Assembly (NCBI RefSeq): GCF_003369915.1 | Contig: NC_046675.1 | Span: 11,346,001-11,410,000 of the forward strand | Direction: 5' to 3' | DNA length: 64,000 bases | DNA from: Drosophila miranda | Lineage: Eukaryota; Arthropoda; Insecta; Diptera; Drosophilidae | Shown: positions 36,401-48,115 of the stretch, piece by piece | Position numbering within the stretch: position 1 is the stretch's first letter | Layout: the number at the start of each line of letters is the position of its first letter | Program-made: the position numbers and the translations under genes | The notes under the pieces: model-generated | Databases searched by the model: none | What the model saw: the letters and a program-made list of their open reading frames with translations, nothing else | Told to the model about the DNA's origin: nothing

Positions 36401-39400
36401 GTTTGCAAAAAGAGCAAAGAGCACATAAAAGTTCAATCTTGGAAAATTGTTGATTCCCAGATGGAACTTTTCTGATGGAAAATTTCGTGGAATTTATTCC
36501 GAGTATTTATGTATGTAATTTTTTTGCTTGAACTTTTTTCCACCTCTAATTTTTCTGAGTGCAAAACACTCCTCAAACTTTGGTGGGGAGCATATTAAAA
36601 GGACATTGAATGTGAGCGCGGGGGCGGCCAGGCGCTCGATGGGAGGGAGGGAGGGAGGGAGGTAGGGAAGGGGGAGTCGGAGTCGATGTCGGGGTCGGGC
36701 GTTGGCGCTTGACGGCGGGCATCAACGTCACGCAAATAACCAAAGGGAAACCATAAACTCAAATTAATGACCTCCTCGGTTGATGGCAAACGAGAGGAAG
36801 GGAGACAGCAGACAAATGCTGAAAGGCGAGACAGAACAGAAGCCAATAACAAAAGCAGAGCAGGGCAGCGCCAGCGCCAGCAGCAGCAGCAGCAGAAATA
36901 ATCATAAGAAAAAGACGAAAGACGAATAAGAAGAAGCCGAAAGCAGCAGCAGCAACAGAAGCAGAACAACGGCACATGGCCATGTCCAATGTCTGGGTGT
37001 GATTTACCGTTAACAGTTTTTGTTTTTGCTGCCGCTGCTGCTGCTGCCGCTGTTGTTGAAAATTAATCTTATTGCAGGCGATTTCACTGCGATTTACACT
37101 GCACACACACACACACGGGCATATACTTCTATATATACATGTACATATGCAGATAGTATATACAAATTGGAACTGCTCCAGAGAGCCAAGCGGCAGATGG
37201 TCACCAATTCCAGGGGGGGAGGGACGGTGGAATGGAGAGTATCCAACTCTGAGTTTGTTTGCTCTGTGATTATGCAGTCGACGTCAACTTCAACGTCGCT
37301 GCCATCGTCGTCGTCGTCACAGTCGATTTGTTGTCAAACTGGTTTTACAAATATTTTGCGTTAATCTGGAAGCCCCACTGACGAGAGAGGGCTGGAAGGG
37401 GGCTGGGATGGGGAGGGGTGCTGCTGGAGCTGCAGTTACACTGCAGCAAAGCTCAGTGAAAGTCCGCTGAATGCTGTGCTCTCCGCTCCGCTCCCTTCCG
37501 CAGTCTTTGCCTTCTACCTTTCCTCTCTGTCTCTCTGTGGCGCGCGCTCTTTCCAGCTAGTCAGCTCGGTGCACACACATCCCCTCTCTCGCGCTCTTGC
37601 CAGCTAGTTAGCTCGGTGCACATTCAATTAGATTTAGCTCTGGCTTCAGTTTTAGCTTTCGGTTTAGCCGAAGCTTTGGCGTTCGCTTCCCCTTCCCCTC
37701 GGCTCTCGTCGGTATTTACAGCCAATTATGAGACAAACAAGTTGAGAGCGCTGACCGGATAGAGATGACAGCGTGACCACAATCAAGCGCAATCACGGCA
37801 CGTCTGCCTCTCCTCTAATCGGAAAGTGCCATTCCTGTAGTACATCCGAGTCTAAGGAAATGTCCACGACTTTCAATTTCCATGATCATCCTCGGCATTC
37901 ATTCATTCGCGCCGTTCCATGCCAGCTTTCAATAGATTATCACGGATTAGTGGGGCTTACCTGTGCATTGAAATCGAATAGGCATTCCGGTCGCAGCGGA
38001 CAGGGTAGACCGCACTTGCAGGTACCCTGCGTCAGCAGATAGTCCTTGATTTGGAATTGCGTGCGAAGCGTTTTTCCCGTGGGACTGCAATAAAAACAAA
38101 TGATATGAGAATCGAAAGATACACGTACAAGCATTCCCAGTATTCCATTATTCACTATTTTAACGCACAATTAGTTTTATGGAAATCATGCAATTACCCC
38201 AAGGTTACCCCCTGTGCCAGCTCTGTGCCACCCCCACCCCCTCTGGGGTGCAATTAGCCGCACTAACTAACAGAACAGACAACAGATAGCAGACAGCGGA
38301 GGGGCCCAAGCAAAGGGTAATGGGCGAGTGTTTGATTAACAGCTCATTAACATAATGGACATTAACATGACAATGTAAGGCGACTCTCTCTACACCGCTC
38401 CGCTCCGCTCTGCACAGCTCTGCTCTCTGTTTATCTCCTCTCTCGCTCTCTCGCATAAATTAATACCAATCAGAATTGCTCGCTCGCTGTCCGTCTGACC
38501 GTCCGTTGGATAAGTGCGACTCGATCGGAGCATAATTCAAACTGGTTTTATATTTATGTTTGTGTTTTTTTGTTGTTGCGTTTTATGGTTAATTTATGAG
38601 ATTTTTTGGTTAATGTTACAGGGCTCCCACGTGTTGTGTTGAGGAATGGCGTGATGAATATTTCGAAAGGGGTAAAATTCGCTCGAGACTTCGCCCTCTT
38701 ATAGACTGTGTAGGCCCGCCTTTTAAGTATCATCCCCTAATCTCCCTGGAAACCTTGGATTTTAATTCAAAAGTGTTTCGAAATGGTTCCCAGTTGTGTT
38801 TTTTGTGTCCATATGGGTATCTTGAAGATACACAGATACAAAATGTGAAACTGCTACAATTTAACAATGAAAACGAAAATATTCCCCCCTCTTTGTACAG
38901 AGAGACAAGGCGCGGCGAACAAAGGAGAACAGAACTCCGCACCTCATGAAAAATAACAAAAACAAAACGAGTACTACTACGTCATCCATTCCGTTGCCAC
39001 AGAACGCGCCTATGCGCCATCAAAAAATTATGAAAAGGCAAAAAATTGATTTAAATTTTTTCAAATTTAAATACCGACAAAAACAGAATGAAAAAAAAGA
39101 AACCCGAAATGAATCCAGTTGAAAGGCTGCCGAAGGGGATAGAGGGGATGAGAGAGAGGCCAGGGCCACGACCACGACCAGGTCCAGGGCGGTTTTTCCT
39201 TTCTCAATTTTGGTTACCCTTTCCACTCATCGGGTGCCGCTGCTCCTCTCCCGCTCCCGCTCCCCGCGGGCCACGCATGACCGCAAATCTGCCGACATAA
39301 ATGGGTTGTCGCATGTGCGCTGCCAGGGTTTGCAAAAAACAAAAAAAAACCCCCAGAAGGAGAGGCACCTTTTGGGCTTCGACGAAGCTTTTCATACCCT

Positions 39401-39984
39401 TTATGAATTAATTATGGTTCAATTTGGTTTAGATTTTGTTGAAGGTGTGGTGCAATTTCTTAAGACTGTGGGAAAAATGAGGCTAAATAGAGTTGGAGAA
39501 CAGAGAATAGAGTTAGAGGGAGAACAAATATAAAAACTAATTCCGACTGGTAGCTCTTTAGAAATGCTATTCGTTTGTGAAATCATTTTATTTTAATGAA
39601 TTTGTAATAGGTGCATTAACTTATCCCCTTGTACCACTAGGAATTTAGAATTTTTTGGTCTCTAAGTTACGAGATTTTTGAAAAAGTAATATCTGCCTTT
39701 TCGCGTCTATATCATCATTCAAATTACCTTCTACCTGGCTCTATTTTGCTTTCAAGATCCCTCAAACAGCCAGAAGACATAAGGACTCCTCGGAACGTTT
39801 TTGTCGAGGCACACGTGTCAGTCTATAAGATCTTTAAGATCGAAGGGATAGACAAACATTGTCATGTCATTTAGGAGGGTCTTACGATTCATTTCTGCGT
39901 TGCCAAACTTATAGTATCCCCTGAAAGGGTATCGCAAAACAAAACTTTTAAAAAAAAAAACCAGAATAAAGAACGCAAAAAACC

Positions 39985-40015
<31 letters not shown>

Positions 40016-43000
40016 GAGAAGGGGGGGGAAAAAACGTAGCTGCTTATTAATTGTAAAGTGTGAGCACGTTGAAGGAATCAAGGGCGCTGATGATGACGCC
40101 GTTCGAGGAGTATCGGAGTCGGAGACGGAGTCGTGCCACTCGAGAGACGACGACTGATGCCAGGGCTCAAGTTTTGTTGCTGGGCTTACACTCATACATG
40201 CATCCCTCCCCTCATGCCCCTTGGCCATACTCGAGGCCATTCTCTCGAACCCCGTGTTGGTATTCGTATGGGAAATCTGAATAATGCATGAAGTGTGAAA
40301 GCGGCAAGGGCATTAAATGAAACGACGACGACGACAGCATCAGCAGCAGGAGCAGCAGGAGCAACAGCACCAACAGGAGCTGGGGAGCAGCAGCAGCGGC
40401 AGAAGAGACAACAACAATATAATTGAGCGACAGCAACATTCAACAACCAGAATCGTGTTACGGGTTAAACGAGTATGCGAATTGTCAATTGAGTAGCCCT
40501 TTTAGCCCGTCCTTCTGCCAGAACAGGGCAGAGCAAGGGATCCGATTTGGATTCATAGGAGGAGGAGGAGGAGGAGGAGGAGCAGTTGTGTTCCCAAGCC
40601 TCAATCGGACGGAACCCCACATGACATACCAGAGCCCTCATCATCTTCATCAATGGCTGCAGCAGCAGCAACAAAACTGGTTCTGGTTTGTTTTATTAAT
40701 TATTTTTAACTACTTAAGAGACAGGGAGAGTGAAAGGGGGGGGGAGGGGGAGAGCAGGCCCCATGGTTCGTTCCGAGATTGGAAAAATCGATGGCAAGTC
40801 GATTGCCAGACGACACGAAGGAGCAGGACCGAGTACCCAGAACCGAAGGGAATCATCATCAACGCCAGCAAAGCTTATGGCTCAATTTGTATGCAGCTGG
40901 CGTTGTGGCAAGAGGCAGCTTAAGAGGCAGCAGCCTCAGCCGATTACCAGCCGCAGGAGGTGGCAGAAGAGCTCGACTAGCTCATTAAATTTGATTCTCC
41001 CACTCTCTGGGGAGCTGTTTTACTCTTTCCTATTTGCTGAAAATGCGCTAATAACCCCGCTCTCCCTCTCCACCTCTCTGTTACCACATGAAAGGCGTCG
41101 AGCTAACGAGTTAAAATAATTTAATAAATTACACACAAAACGCCAAGTGGCAAAGTCGAGTGGCCAGCCATCGCCCACTCCCTGCCCTGTCGCCGGGTCT
41201 CTTCGGGCCCTTCGTCTATGCTCTGGCAGGGCGTTGGGGAAAACTGTGTGAAAAGGTGGAAAAGCTTTACGCCCCGTGTGACCTTGAGTGCACCCTCGAG
41301 CCACGAAAAGAGATGACGCCGACTGCGGCAGACAGACCAGACCAGACCAGACCAGAGCCTATTACTAAATTAATAATCCCAAACACAGGGCACAAACAAC
41401 GAACGGCGGACTTGGCCCAGAGGCGGCGCATGAAACTGTAAAAAATTATGGCACAAAGGCCAGGAGCGGCGGGCAGACAGACAGGGACATGGGCAATTCC
41501 ATTCAATCCTTTCACAAGAGTTTATTTGTTGTCTTTGTTGGGCATGTCCTTGACAGACAGAAGGCAAAAAGAAAGCCTAAAAAGGTCCCCCCGACTGCAC
41601 TGCAGTTCTTTAGAAAAAGATTGCCGCTGGTTCTACAGTGAAAAGATTACAGAAATATGTGTTTCATTTCATCTAAGAGGATGACAGACCGATCAGAAAA
41701 AAACCCAAGCTGATATCTGTATAGTTTTCTGGGATTCACGATGACTCAAATACCCCTCCAATGCTCTCCATTAAAATGTTCCCAAATATGAATCATTGCC
41801 CACGCTTCGACTATGAAACAAGCCAGAGCTTTGTGTCGGGCTTGAGTTCCTTCTGGAGCTATCTTTTCCCACGATATTGCCAGCGACAAATTTGTGTGGT
41901 GGGCGTTGACCAAAGTCAACAAGCAGCCAGCGGATGGATTCGCAACAAATGCCTAAAAGTAAGTAAAATAAACACATTTCAAAGGCCAGAGAGAGCCCCT
42001 GAGTATCTGCCTGTCTGTCTCAATGACTGACAATGCAGGCCGCAGAGGCAGTGCTGATGCAACCTACGCTGCTGAGAGACAGAGAGGGGCAGGGCAGACA
42101 AAGAGGGTTTGGGTCGGGTGAGCGGTAGGCTGCTGAGCCCGGTGTAAGGAAAATGGAAAAACTGTTTGCTGGCTTGCTGCCTCTTCTCTTGCCTCTTTTG
42201 ACTGGCCAACTATTCCGCATTCTTTTGCCCGAGGCCTGGCGGGGCGCCTTGACTCCGCTCGGCTCGGTGTTCGATCCTCGATCTCCAGCTGCCGTTTCCG
42301 ATTTATGATTTATAAACGTACGAGCATTATATACGACCCGGGCACAGTGGGCGGCCTGGCCTCCTGCTTTTGGCTCTGACCTGGTCACAGCCATTTAGCA
42401 CTTGAGCAAACATTCAAATGCTGGCCTTGTCCAACAATTATTGATTTAGTGGACAAATCGGGACTCCCTCCCTCCGGCAATGCCCAACACTCTTGGCATT
42501 CCGCTGCAACATTCTATTGAAGCAAAAACTGCACAAGGCCAGGACGTGGACGGGGACGGAAGCTCAACAAAAACGTGGTATTCATGTACTTCCCCCCCAC
42601 CCCCTTCCCTGTTCTTCCACCTGGTTATCTTTTTTCGCAAAAGTAAACTCAAAAAAAAGGGGAATAGTTCCGCGGCGCTTGCCACCGCACAGCACACAAA
42701 ACTTTTGAGGCAAACAGCAGAAATTCAGGAACCTAGCAACACGCAACGTGGAAATGAGCAGCAGCTGCTTCTACTCGTACTCCCGTCCAAGGGGCAGTGG
42801 CTGTGGCTGTGGCAGGGTCTGGGCCTGGGCCCGGGTCTGGGTCTGGGGTGGACAATGACAACGCTTGACACACGATGTCATGTCGTCGCAGTGGCACAAG
42901 TAAATACCGAGTGCATGGCCAGCGGGCCGTGAAAGGCGGCGAAAGGACAGACCAGCGGTGCCCTCAAAGAGTGTCCTGGCAGCGTAATGGCCCAGTGAAT

Positions 43001-44903
43001 AAGTGTAACAACTAAGGAAAGAGTTGTCTGGCTTTGATAGCCGAAACTTTAAATTTAATTGCAGAGCAGAAGATTCTTAAGGGTTCCCGTTGGAAGTCCC
43101 TTTATTTTACATTTTATTTTGGAAACTGTAGGGGTTTTGAAATGCCATTGCAGGGTCTGAAGGTCTAGAGGCTTTCCTCACTAAGCCCCCTAACCTGTGA
43201 CCTCTGGGCAGAAATATAACACCCCCTTTTAATCTGGCTTAAGAGCGTGGTGGCAAGGTGCCAAGTCCACAAGTAAATGGACTGCAGAGGATTAGCTGTG
43301 GCTTCTGGAGACAGCCAGACAGAAAGAGCGGTAGAGGTGAAGAGAGTTATAAAGTATAATACGTAATAATAATGATTGCCGGGCATAATGAAATCCTCTC
43401 GAAAAGCACAAACAAACAGAGAGAAACATGACAGAAAGAAAGACGACTCGTGTGTTTCGTGTTTTGCAGGAGTTCTCAACCATAATCTGTGGGGTGGTGG
43501 TGCCGCTGCTACTCCAGGCATGCGATGATTGGCCTAAACCAACAGATGAGTCCCCCTGTTCGCACACTCCACTCTCCAGTCACAAAACAGCTGCGAGGCA
43601 AAACTATACAGAAGAGAACACGGACCTAAAACCAAAACCGAGCCCAGAGTCAAGCCACTCGAGAAGTGCCGGAGCCACTTATAAAATCAACAATTACCAA
43701 ACATCACAGAACCCAGGGCCCAGGGCCCAGGGCCCAGTGCCCCAGGGGCGGCTCTGTTTGCGCTCAAGCCCGAAAAAAGCTAAACGCCTGAAGGCCTTCA
43801 CAGTTCTCAGAAGAGGATTGGGATATATCCATCGCCACATGTTCACCTACACGACCTCGTACTTTTCAACATATCTGTGTAAATATTTGATATGCGTTTG
43901 TAATTATGTGTGTGCTTGATGATAATGCCGCCCCTCGCAGATAATGCCAGGTAAACATTTGCCTGCCCGACGTCTCTCGTGGGGCTGCTGCTGCTTGGTT
44001 GCAAAAACATCGACTACTGCACAAGGCAACCCTTTCCCATTCCATTTCCCCCCCTCCCCATTTTGGACAGTAGCATTTCCTGTACGAATAGTACATTTTT
44101 ATGGTTTCTCGAATGGGTTTCGTCGCCAGACAATAACCAGATTGACTTTTAGCAGGTCGCTGGTGCTGTAAATGTCATGTAACTACCACACAACCAGCCA
44201 CGACGAGTGGTAGAGTGGCAGAGTGGCAGGAAGAGACACGACACTGCACCACTCTCTTCCAGCTTGATTCCCCCCATTGGTCTGTGTGGGAGGAAGGGGG
44301 AGGAGCTGTACTCACCTGATGTAGGCCACTTCATTGTTGCTGGTTAAACGACGCCAGCCTGGAGCCAAATTTCCATTGTAGCTGACATTTTTCCTGTTCA
44401 TGTTGCTGCTGCTGCTGCTGTTGCTGGCTTTGTTGGCAACATTCTTGGCATAGATCTGATTGTTCTGACTCATTTGACGCGAGGCAAGTATTGTTGCAGC
44501 AGTAGCACTAGTTGCCGCTGTCGCTGTCGATGCTGCTGCTGCTGTAACGACCGCTGTTGACTTCACTGGCAACTTTATTTGCGCCTGACGGAGCTTCGTT
44601 TGTTGTTGCTGCTGTTGTTGCTGTTGCTGTGGCAGAGGTTGCTGCTGCTGCTGATGTTGGAGGAGTAGTTGGGGGCTGCTCGTTGGACAGACAAATATAT
44701 GCTGCTGACTGTTGCGCTGCTGCTGCTGCTGGTGATGCAGATTTGTTTCTTGCATCATGTTTCCACTTACATTGCCATTTACCAAACCAGCTGGTAATAT
44801 TTGTTGCATATGCTGCTGCTGCTGCTGCTGTTGCTGTTGCATTGCTGCATTTGTAACGACCCGCGATACAAATTTTGTCTGTTGCTGCTGGAAAAATTGA
44901 TGA

Positions 44904-44935
<32 letters not shown>

Positions 44936-44990
44936 TTGCTGCTGATGCAGTGGCAACAATTGCTGATGTTGCTTAAACATGTGGATCTGT

Positions 44991-45034
<44 letters not shown>

Positions 45035-45139
45035 GAGATGCATTTCACTGGCAACAACTGTCTCAGCACTCCCGATCATATTCAATTTGTGCTGATGCTG
45101 CTGGTGCTGCTGCTGTTGGCCAGCGGATGTGGCAGCCAT
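17235..45139 (-). CDS. sba: sba (six-banded), MBD and PWWP chromatin protein, MBD5/6 relative
   Basis: Eight coding exons, in transcript order: 45139-44316, 38084-37961, 26804-26426, 22198-19725, 19654-19561, 19490-19083, 18825-18393 and 17727-17235. They total 5229 bases, 1742 codons plus TGA, and every junction has a GT-AG pair in matching phase. An MBD fold is split by intron 1 (APGWRRL...EVAYI then SPTGKTLRTQF...LLTQGTCKCG), closest in style to vertebrate MBD5/MBD6. A PWWP domain lies near residues 1500-1560 (GELIWGPARGHPAWPGKIV). Between them are Thr, Gln, Ser and Pro-rich disordered regions and a short basic motif (RRPRKRKSS). The fly orthologue, six-banded, has been linked to the PR-DUB/Calypso deubiquitinase; that is family knowledge. 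The combination MBD plus PWWP, the order of exons and closed phase make this assignment firm; exact start is the first ATG of exon 1. Confidence 0.88.
18393..18825 (-). CDS. sba: sba PWWP-domain exon
   Basis: A 433-base exon between acceptor ccgtag and donor AGA-AA|gtgagc. It carries FAIGELIWGPARGHPAWPGK, then FDHVWVQWFGGGGRSTSELI and LEAHHKAQ. This is a complete PWWP-type chromatin reader fold in which the name-giving motif reads PAWP. It precedes the C-terminal exon 17727-17235, which is rich in Ser, Ala and Gln. Confidence 0.85.
19725..22198 (-). CDS. sba: sba large central exon, Gln/Pro/Ser-rich
   Basis: This 2474-base exon (acceptor tttccag, donor ATG|gtttgt) encodes about 825 residues. 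It alternates Gln and His runs with hydrophobic repeats such as LLQNGQILQQVNLIGQQLL and GNP/GQL/VIP blocks typical of activation-type disordered segments. The basic cluster KRRPRKRKSS near 20530 is a likely nuclear localisation or DNA-contact motif. Opposite-strand frames of up to 354 codons are shadows of its biased composition. Confidence 0.85.
22199..26425 (-). other. sba: sba intron 3 (4.2 kb)
   Basis: Apart from the INE-1-like element at about 22.8-23.2 kb, it holds a 25-base C run at 24068-24092, TG repeats near 24390-24417, CA repeats near 25583-25604, CT runs near 23538-23555 and a C-rich strip. No coding exon is supported. Confidence 0.5.
22780..23220. mobile_element. INE-1/DINE-type Helitron-like repeat, degenerate
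   Basis: The segment with AAAATGGATGTAACACCCAG, then AAGCGTTTCCGACCCCATTA, ATATCCTTGATCAACATCA, CATGTCTGTCTGTCCGTCC and GACTATAAGAGCTAGAGCAA matches, from memory, the core of the abundant INE-1 (DNAREP1/DINE-1, SGM/ISY in the obscura group) family. The GGTATCGGGTATAAATATAGAG end is also typical of these elements. No protein is encoded. Ends are approximate; it is non-autonomous and lies inside an sba intron. Confidence 0.7.
30001..30230. promoter_or_regulatory. A/T-rich block dense in ATCGATTA-type motifs
   Basis: About nine ATCGATTA or ATTGATTA motifs occur within 230 bases, including TAATCGATTA. Such motifs resemble homeodomain, Onecut/Cut or DREF-like sites. It may be an enhancer of sba, but simple A/T-rich drift of an ancestral repeat could give the same picture. 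Confidence 0.3.
30318..30640 (+). repeat. diverged direct repeat, about 200-bp period
   Basis: The string TTTCAATTATAGT followed by ACTGCTTG, TTCACTGCTTAAGAGCACAA and later a GGCATATTA box occurs at 30334 and again at 30536 with substitutions. The first copy has an expanded A run. This is an old tandem duplication inside an sba intron. Confidence 0.7.
37543..37624 (+). repeat. two copies of a 35-bp CGCGCTCT...CGGTGCA block
   Basis: CGCGCTCTTTCCAGCTAGTC then AGCTCGGTGCACA at 37543, and a copy at 37590 with a few changes. The copies are 47 bases apart. They lie about 500 bases downstream, in genomic order, of the sba MBD exon edge and may be a promoter-like or insulator-like element. Confidence 0.6.
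37961..38084 (-). CDS. sba: sba second coding exon, second half of MBD
   Basis: A 124-base exon (acceptor attgcag, donor gtaagc) encoding SPTGKTLRTQFQIKDYLL, then a Cys-rich CKCGLPCPLRPEC and FDFNAQ. The Ser-Pro-Thr-Gly and the Cys-Lys-Cys-Gly-Leu-x-Cys-Pro pattern are characteristic of the MBD5/6 subgroup, which generally does not bind methyl-CpG strongly. It lies over 6 kb from exon 1 and 11 kb from exon 3, so ab initio predictors may miss it. Confidence 0.85.
38085..44315 (-). other. sba: sba intron 1 (6.2 kb)
   Basis: Non-coding by inspection. It includes GA repeats near 39987-40010, GACGAC and CAGCAG triplet runs near 40320-40400, a GGAGGA run near 40555-40580, GGGCCCA repeats near 43712-43738 and other purine-rich blocks. 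No exon with matching splice sites and domain content was found. Confidence 0.45.
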
Positions 45140-45184
45140 GTTGCTAACAGCAGCCTTCTAAAAGCAACTCCTCCGGTTTAGGGC
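44316..45184 (-). CDS. sba: sba first coding exon, poly-Gln plus first half of MBD
   Basis: The acceptor tttgcag gives an exon start at 45184, a 45-base leader and the ATG at 45139. About 250 residues of Gln/His-rich sequence and an Ala/Thr tract precede NRKNVSYNGNLAPGWRRL, the start of the MBD fold. The exon ends with a split Ser codon (AG|gtgagt). Because the acceptor lies upstream of the ATG, at least one non-coding exon exists further right. Confidence 0.8.
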
Positions 45185-47407
45185 CTGCAAAATAAAAGGG
45201 TAAATTCTTAAAACTTATTTCAAAGGTGATTTTGAAGACTGTTTGGTTGTAGAAATCACTCAAAACTCTTGGGGACATGTATCTCTGCTATGATATGAGT
45301 ATATATATTTTTCAATAACCCAACCAGTTGCGAGATTTCCTTGTTGAAGGAAAAGAGAAGAAGAAGCACAGAATCATGTGGGAAGCTTTTTTAAAATCCA
45401 TTCGTATGGGGGGCCTAATTCGATTATAGGGTGTTCAATCATGAGCCCGACTGCCGGCCTCGTATTAAATTGCGTTTTAGCCTTTGCTTTGCGTTGATTT
45501 CCCCCTATTCTAGTGTGTGTGTAACTTACAGGGCGAGAAATGACACACACACACACACACACAATCGGCACGTTTATACGATGCGTAAATAATGAACAAG
45601 CCAATTGGCCGTTTTGTAGCTGTAAACCTGAGATGAGCTGATTGGTTTATGCGTTTACTATGCTCTTGCGCACGCACGGACGGACGCACGCAAACGTCGC
45701 ACACATTGCAATAAACGGACCCGCATAAACGTGGGCAATCAGCTGCCGCACCTCTGCCTATTTATACATTTACTCGCGCGTATTACTGCTATCTGCTCAC
45801 CTTTTAGCGTAGTTTTCGTTTTGCTCATTTGCCAGCATATTAAATTAATTTTGAGTTATTGTGTAAACGAGACGCGGCCGCCATGTTCATGTTTTATTTA
45901 GTTTCTTGTTGTTTTTTTTCTTAAAACACTTAATTTCACTTTTTTTGTATTTTGTTGTTGTTGTTGGTAGTAGTATTATTTGGTATTCAATTTTTGTAAT
46001 TTTTTTTTGCTGTAATAATGCGACAACGACTTTTGTATTTTTGCCTTGGGGCCACTTTTGCCTTTTGCCTCAGCTGCTGCGCTGTTTGTTGCTGTTGCTT
46101 TTTATACAATCTGCTCTGCTCATGACTTCATTTGGAATTCAGAAAACGAACGTCGCGGCGCAGTCAGCGGCAGCAAAGAGCGAAGAGCAAAGAGCGAACA
46201 ACGCGTAAAAGTAGGTGAATGGAGCATGAAGACGCACACCAAGCCATGCACAGCCAAAGGGGGGGTATGGTACGGTTAATGGAAAGGGTGTGATGTGGAT
46301 GCAGTGGGGTGGGGAGACCACAACGATTCACCCGCACACACACACACACTCTCTCTTCGTCTCGTATGTACTCTTTGTTGTTGCTTTAGAACAATTTGTA
46401 TGGTGTGCATTAAATACCGAAATTAAAACATGGCATTTATTTTATAATTAATGCGTATCTATTTGTGCGGACACCACCTGCCCTCGGGTTATGCTTCAAC
46501 GATCAGCAGTCAAAAAAGACAGCAGAGACAAACAACGAAACAGGGAGTCGCAGTGGCAGTGGCAGAAGCAGCAGCTGTTTGCCTTGGGCAGTGGGATGAA
46601 AACGAATTGGTGGTGTAGCCGTTGGCCGTTGGCTAGCAAAGCGATTTGCCTTTGCCTTTGCCTGTTGTTGGTATTAGTATTGGGCAATCGCGCGCACACA
46701 CACACGCACGCACTACTACACACAGATACAATCATAAAGCGGAGGGAAAACGCGTGCCTATGCTGCGGTTTACTGCTGTTATAATATGTACAAAGTGACC
46801 TCAATACGCATTACACTACACAACACACACAAACACAGCACATCACATCACTTTATTTGGCAGCTGCATTTCGCTCCCAAAACTTTACTATGCACAGTCG
46901 AATTACACCAAATAGCAATTAAATATGAATTAATTACAACAATTTTGTGTCGCTTGCTTTATTCACGCAATGCTGTGCTCTCTCGCTCTCTTGCGCTCTC
47001 TTTTTGATACGCGCACACGATTTTTTCTCAGCTCCAACTGAATTTTGTTACACTATTTGTTTGGTTTTTTTTTTTTGGCACCCACCTAATTTACACTTAT
47101 ATACATCCTCTGTGCATGGACACATTTGTTTGGGAATATTTTTTGATGGCCTTGTTGACTGCGCTGGCCAAAATTCCATGCACTTGGGATATTGATATTT
47201 CGAATATGGGTATTTTCTAGTGGAATATATCTGCGGAACGGAACTACTTTTCTGAATCTAGGAAAAATTCGACATTATTCTGTCTTCCGTTGTTGTCGCG
47301 GCTCCGAGTTTCCCCAATTTTCCCCAAATTCAGAAAAAAAAATTCGACAAGGTTGCGTTGTTTCGCGGTTCGCGGCAGAATTTTCTCTGCCAGCGCCGAC
47401 TTGTTGG
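45185..47407 (-). other. sba: sba upstream intron and 5' region
   Basis: The acceptor at 45185 implies a non-coding first exon to the right, probably near the 47.4 kb promoter motif cluster. The region carries CA repeats near 45545-45562, CA/CG runs near 46690-46720 and T-rich stretches. No coding frame with support was seen. Confidence 0.4.
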
Positions 47408-47486
47408 CAGTGTGACCACGGACTTATCGATGAAAAATACCGTCTTGGTTTTGGGTATGTGGTTTTCGGTCACTTCGGTCACACTA
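47408..47486. promoter_or_regulatory. housekeeping-type core promoter cluster (Motif 1 and DRE)
   Basis: CAGTGTGACCA at 47408 (exact reverse of the Drosophila Motif 1 consensus), TATCGATG at 47425 (near-consensus DRE) and CGGTCACACTA at 47476 (Motif 1 in the other orientation). The opposing orientation suggests a bidirectional or sba-directed promoter. It is about 2.2 kb upstream of the sba ATG exon and 1 kb upstream of the Ndc1 start. Confidence 0.5.
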
Positions 47487-48115
47487 ACGAATAACGAACC
47501 AATGAACAAAATCTTAACCAACTTAATCCACCATTAAAAATCTTAATTAGACGAGTTCAATACTTGAGTTAAATACTTCAGTTTGTGAACTGTCCTTCTT
47601 CGTTACTTAAAAAATATATTACAACGATGAAAGACCATAATTATCGTGGGTCTATTCAAATACCCACTGGACCACCATGGGTTAATTGTTCTTCTTCTTG
47701 TATACCCTTTTTCCTTAAAGTAATGTTAGAAAATGTTTTCCAATCTGCTTTTCGAATTATTCGACCGTTAGATAGGTTTCATTGTAGCCTGAGATTGCAA
47801 ATATATCCGCAATTCTATAATATTCTTTTCTCTAGGGTATACATAAAGACGATCATTCCGGTCCCATGTTGCTGGACAATGCTACTCTCTTCTCGGCATA
47901 TGTGTCTAGTCTGAATGTTGCCAACCGGTTTTCGATACTATCGAACCCATAGTCGCTAGACCTACGCGCCAAAAAGATATTTGAATGAAAACTACTGGAA
48001 TAAATTTAGGAAAGTTTTGTTGGGATGCGATTTCAGAGAGCGAAAATTCAAGAAATTGGATGGAATTTCTAAATTTAATATATTTATTAAGTATGCCAAT
48101 TCCCTTTCAATACTA

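Larger units (their letters stand above)
26805..37960 (-). other. sba: sba intron 2 (11.2 kb)
   Basis: A long intron with low-complexity DNA: a 30-base A run (30388-30417), an 18-base G run (30972-30989), (GTGCA)n near 31125-31136, (GACC)n near 31236-31262, and several CT and CA repeats. It also holds the ATCGATTA-rich block and the two direct repeats listed separately. Chance frames of up to 200 codons are low-complexity and have no domain. One coding-like minus-strand frame near 27.99-28.18 kb is discussed in the findings. Confidence 0.45.
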
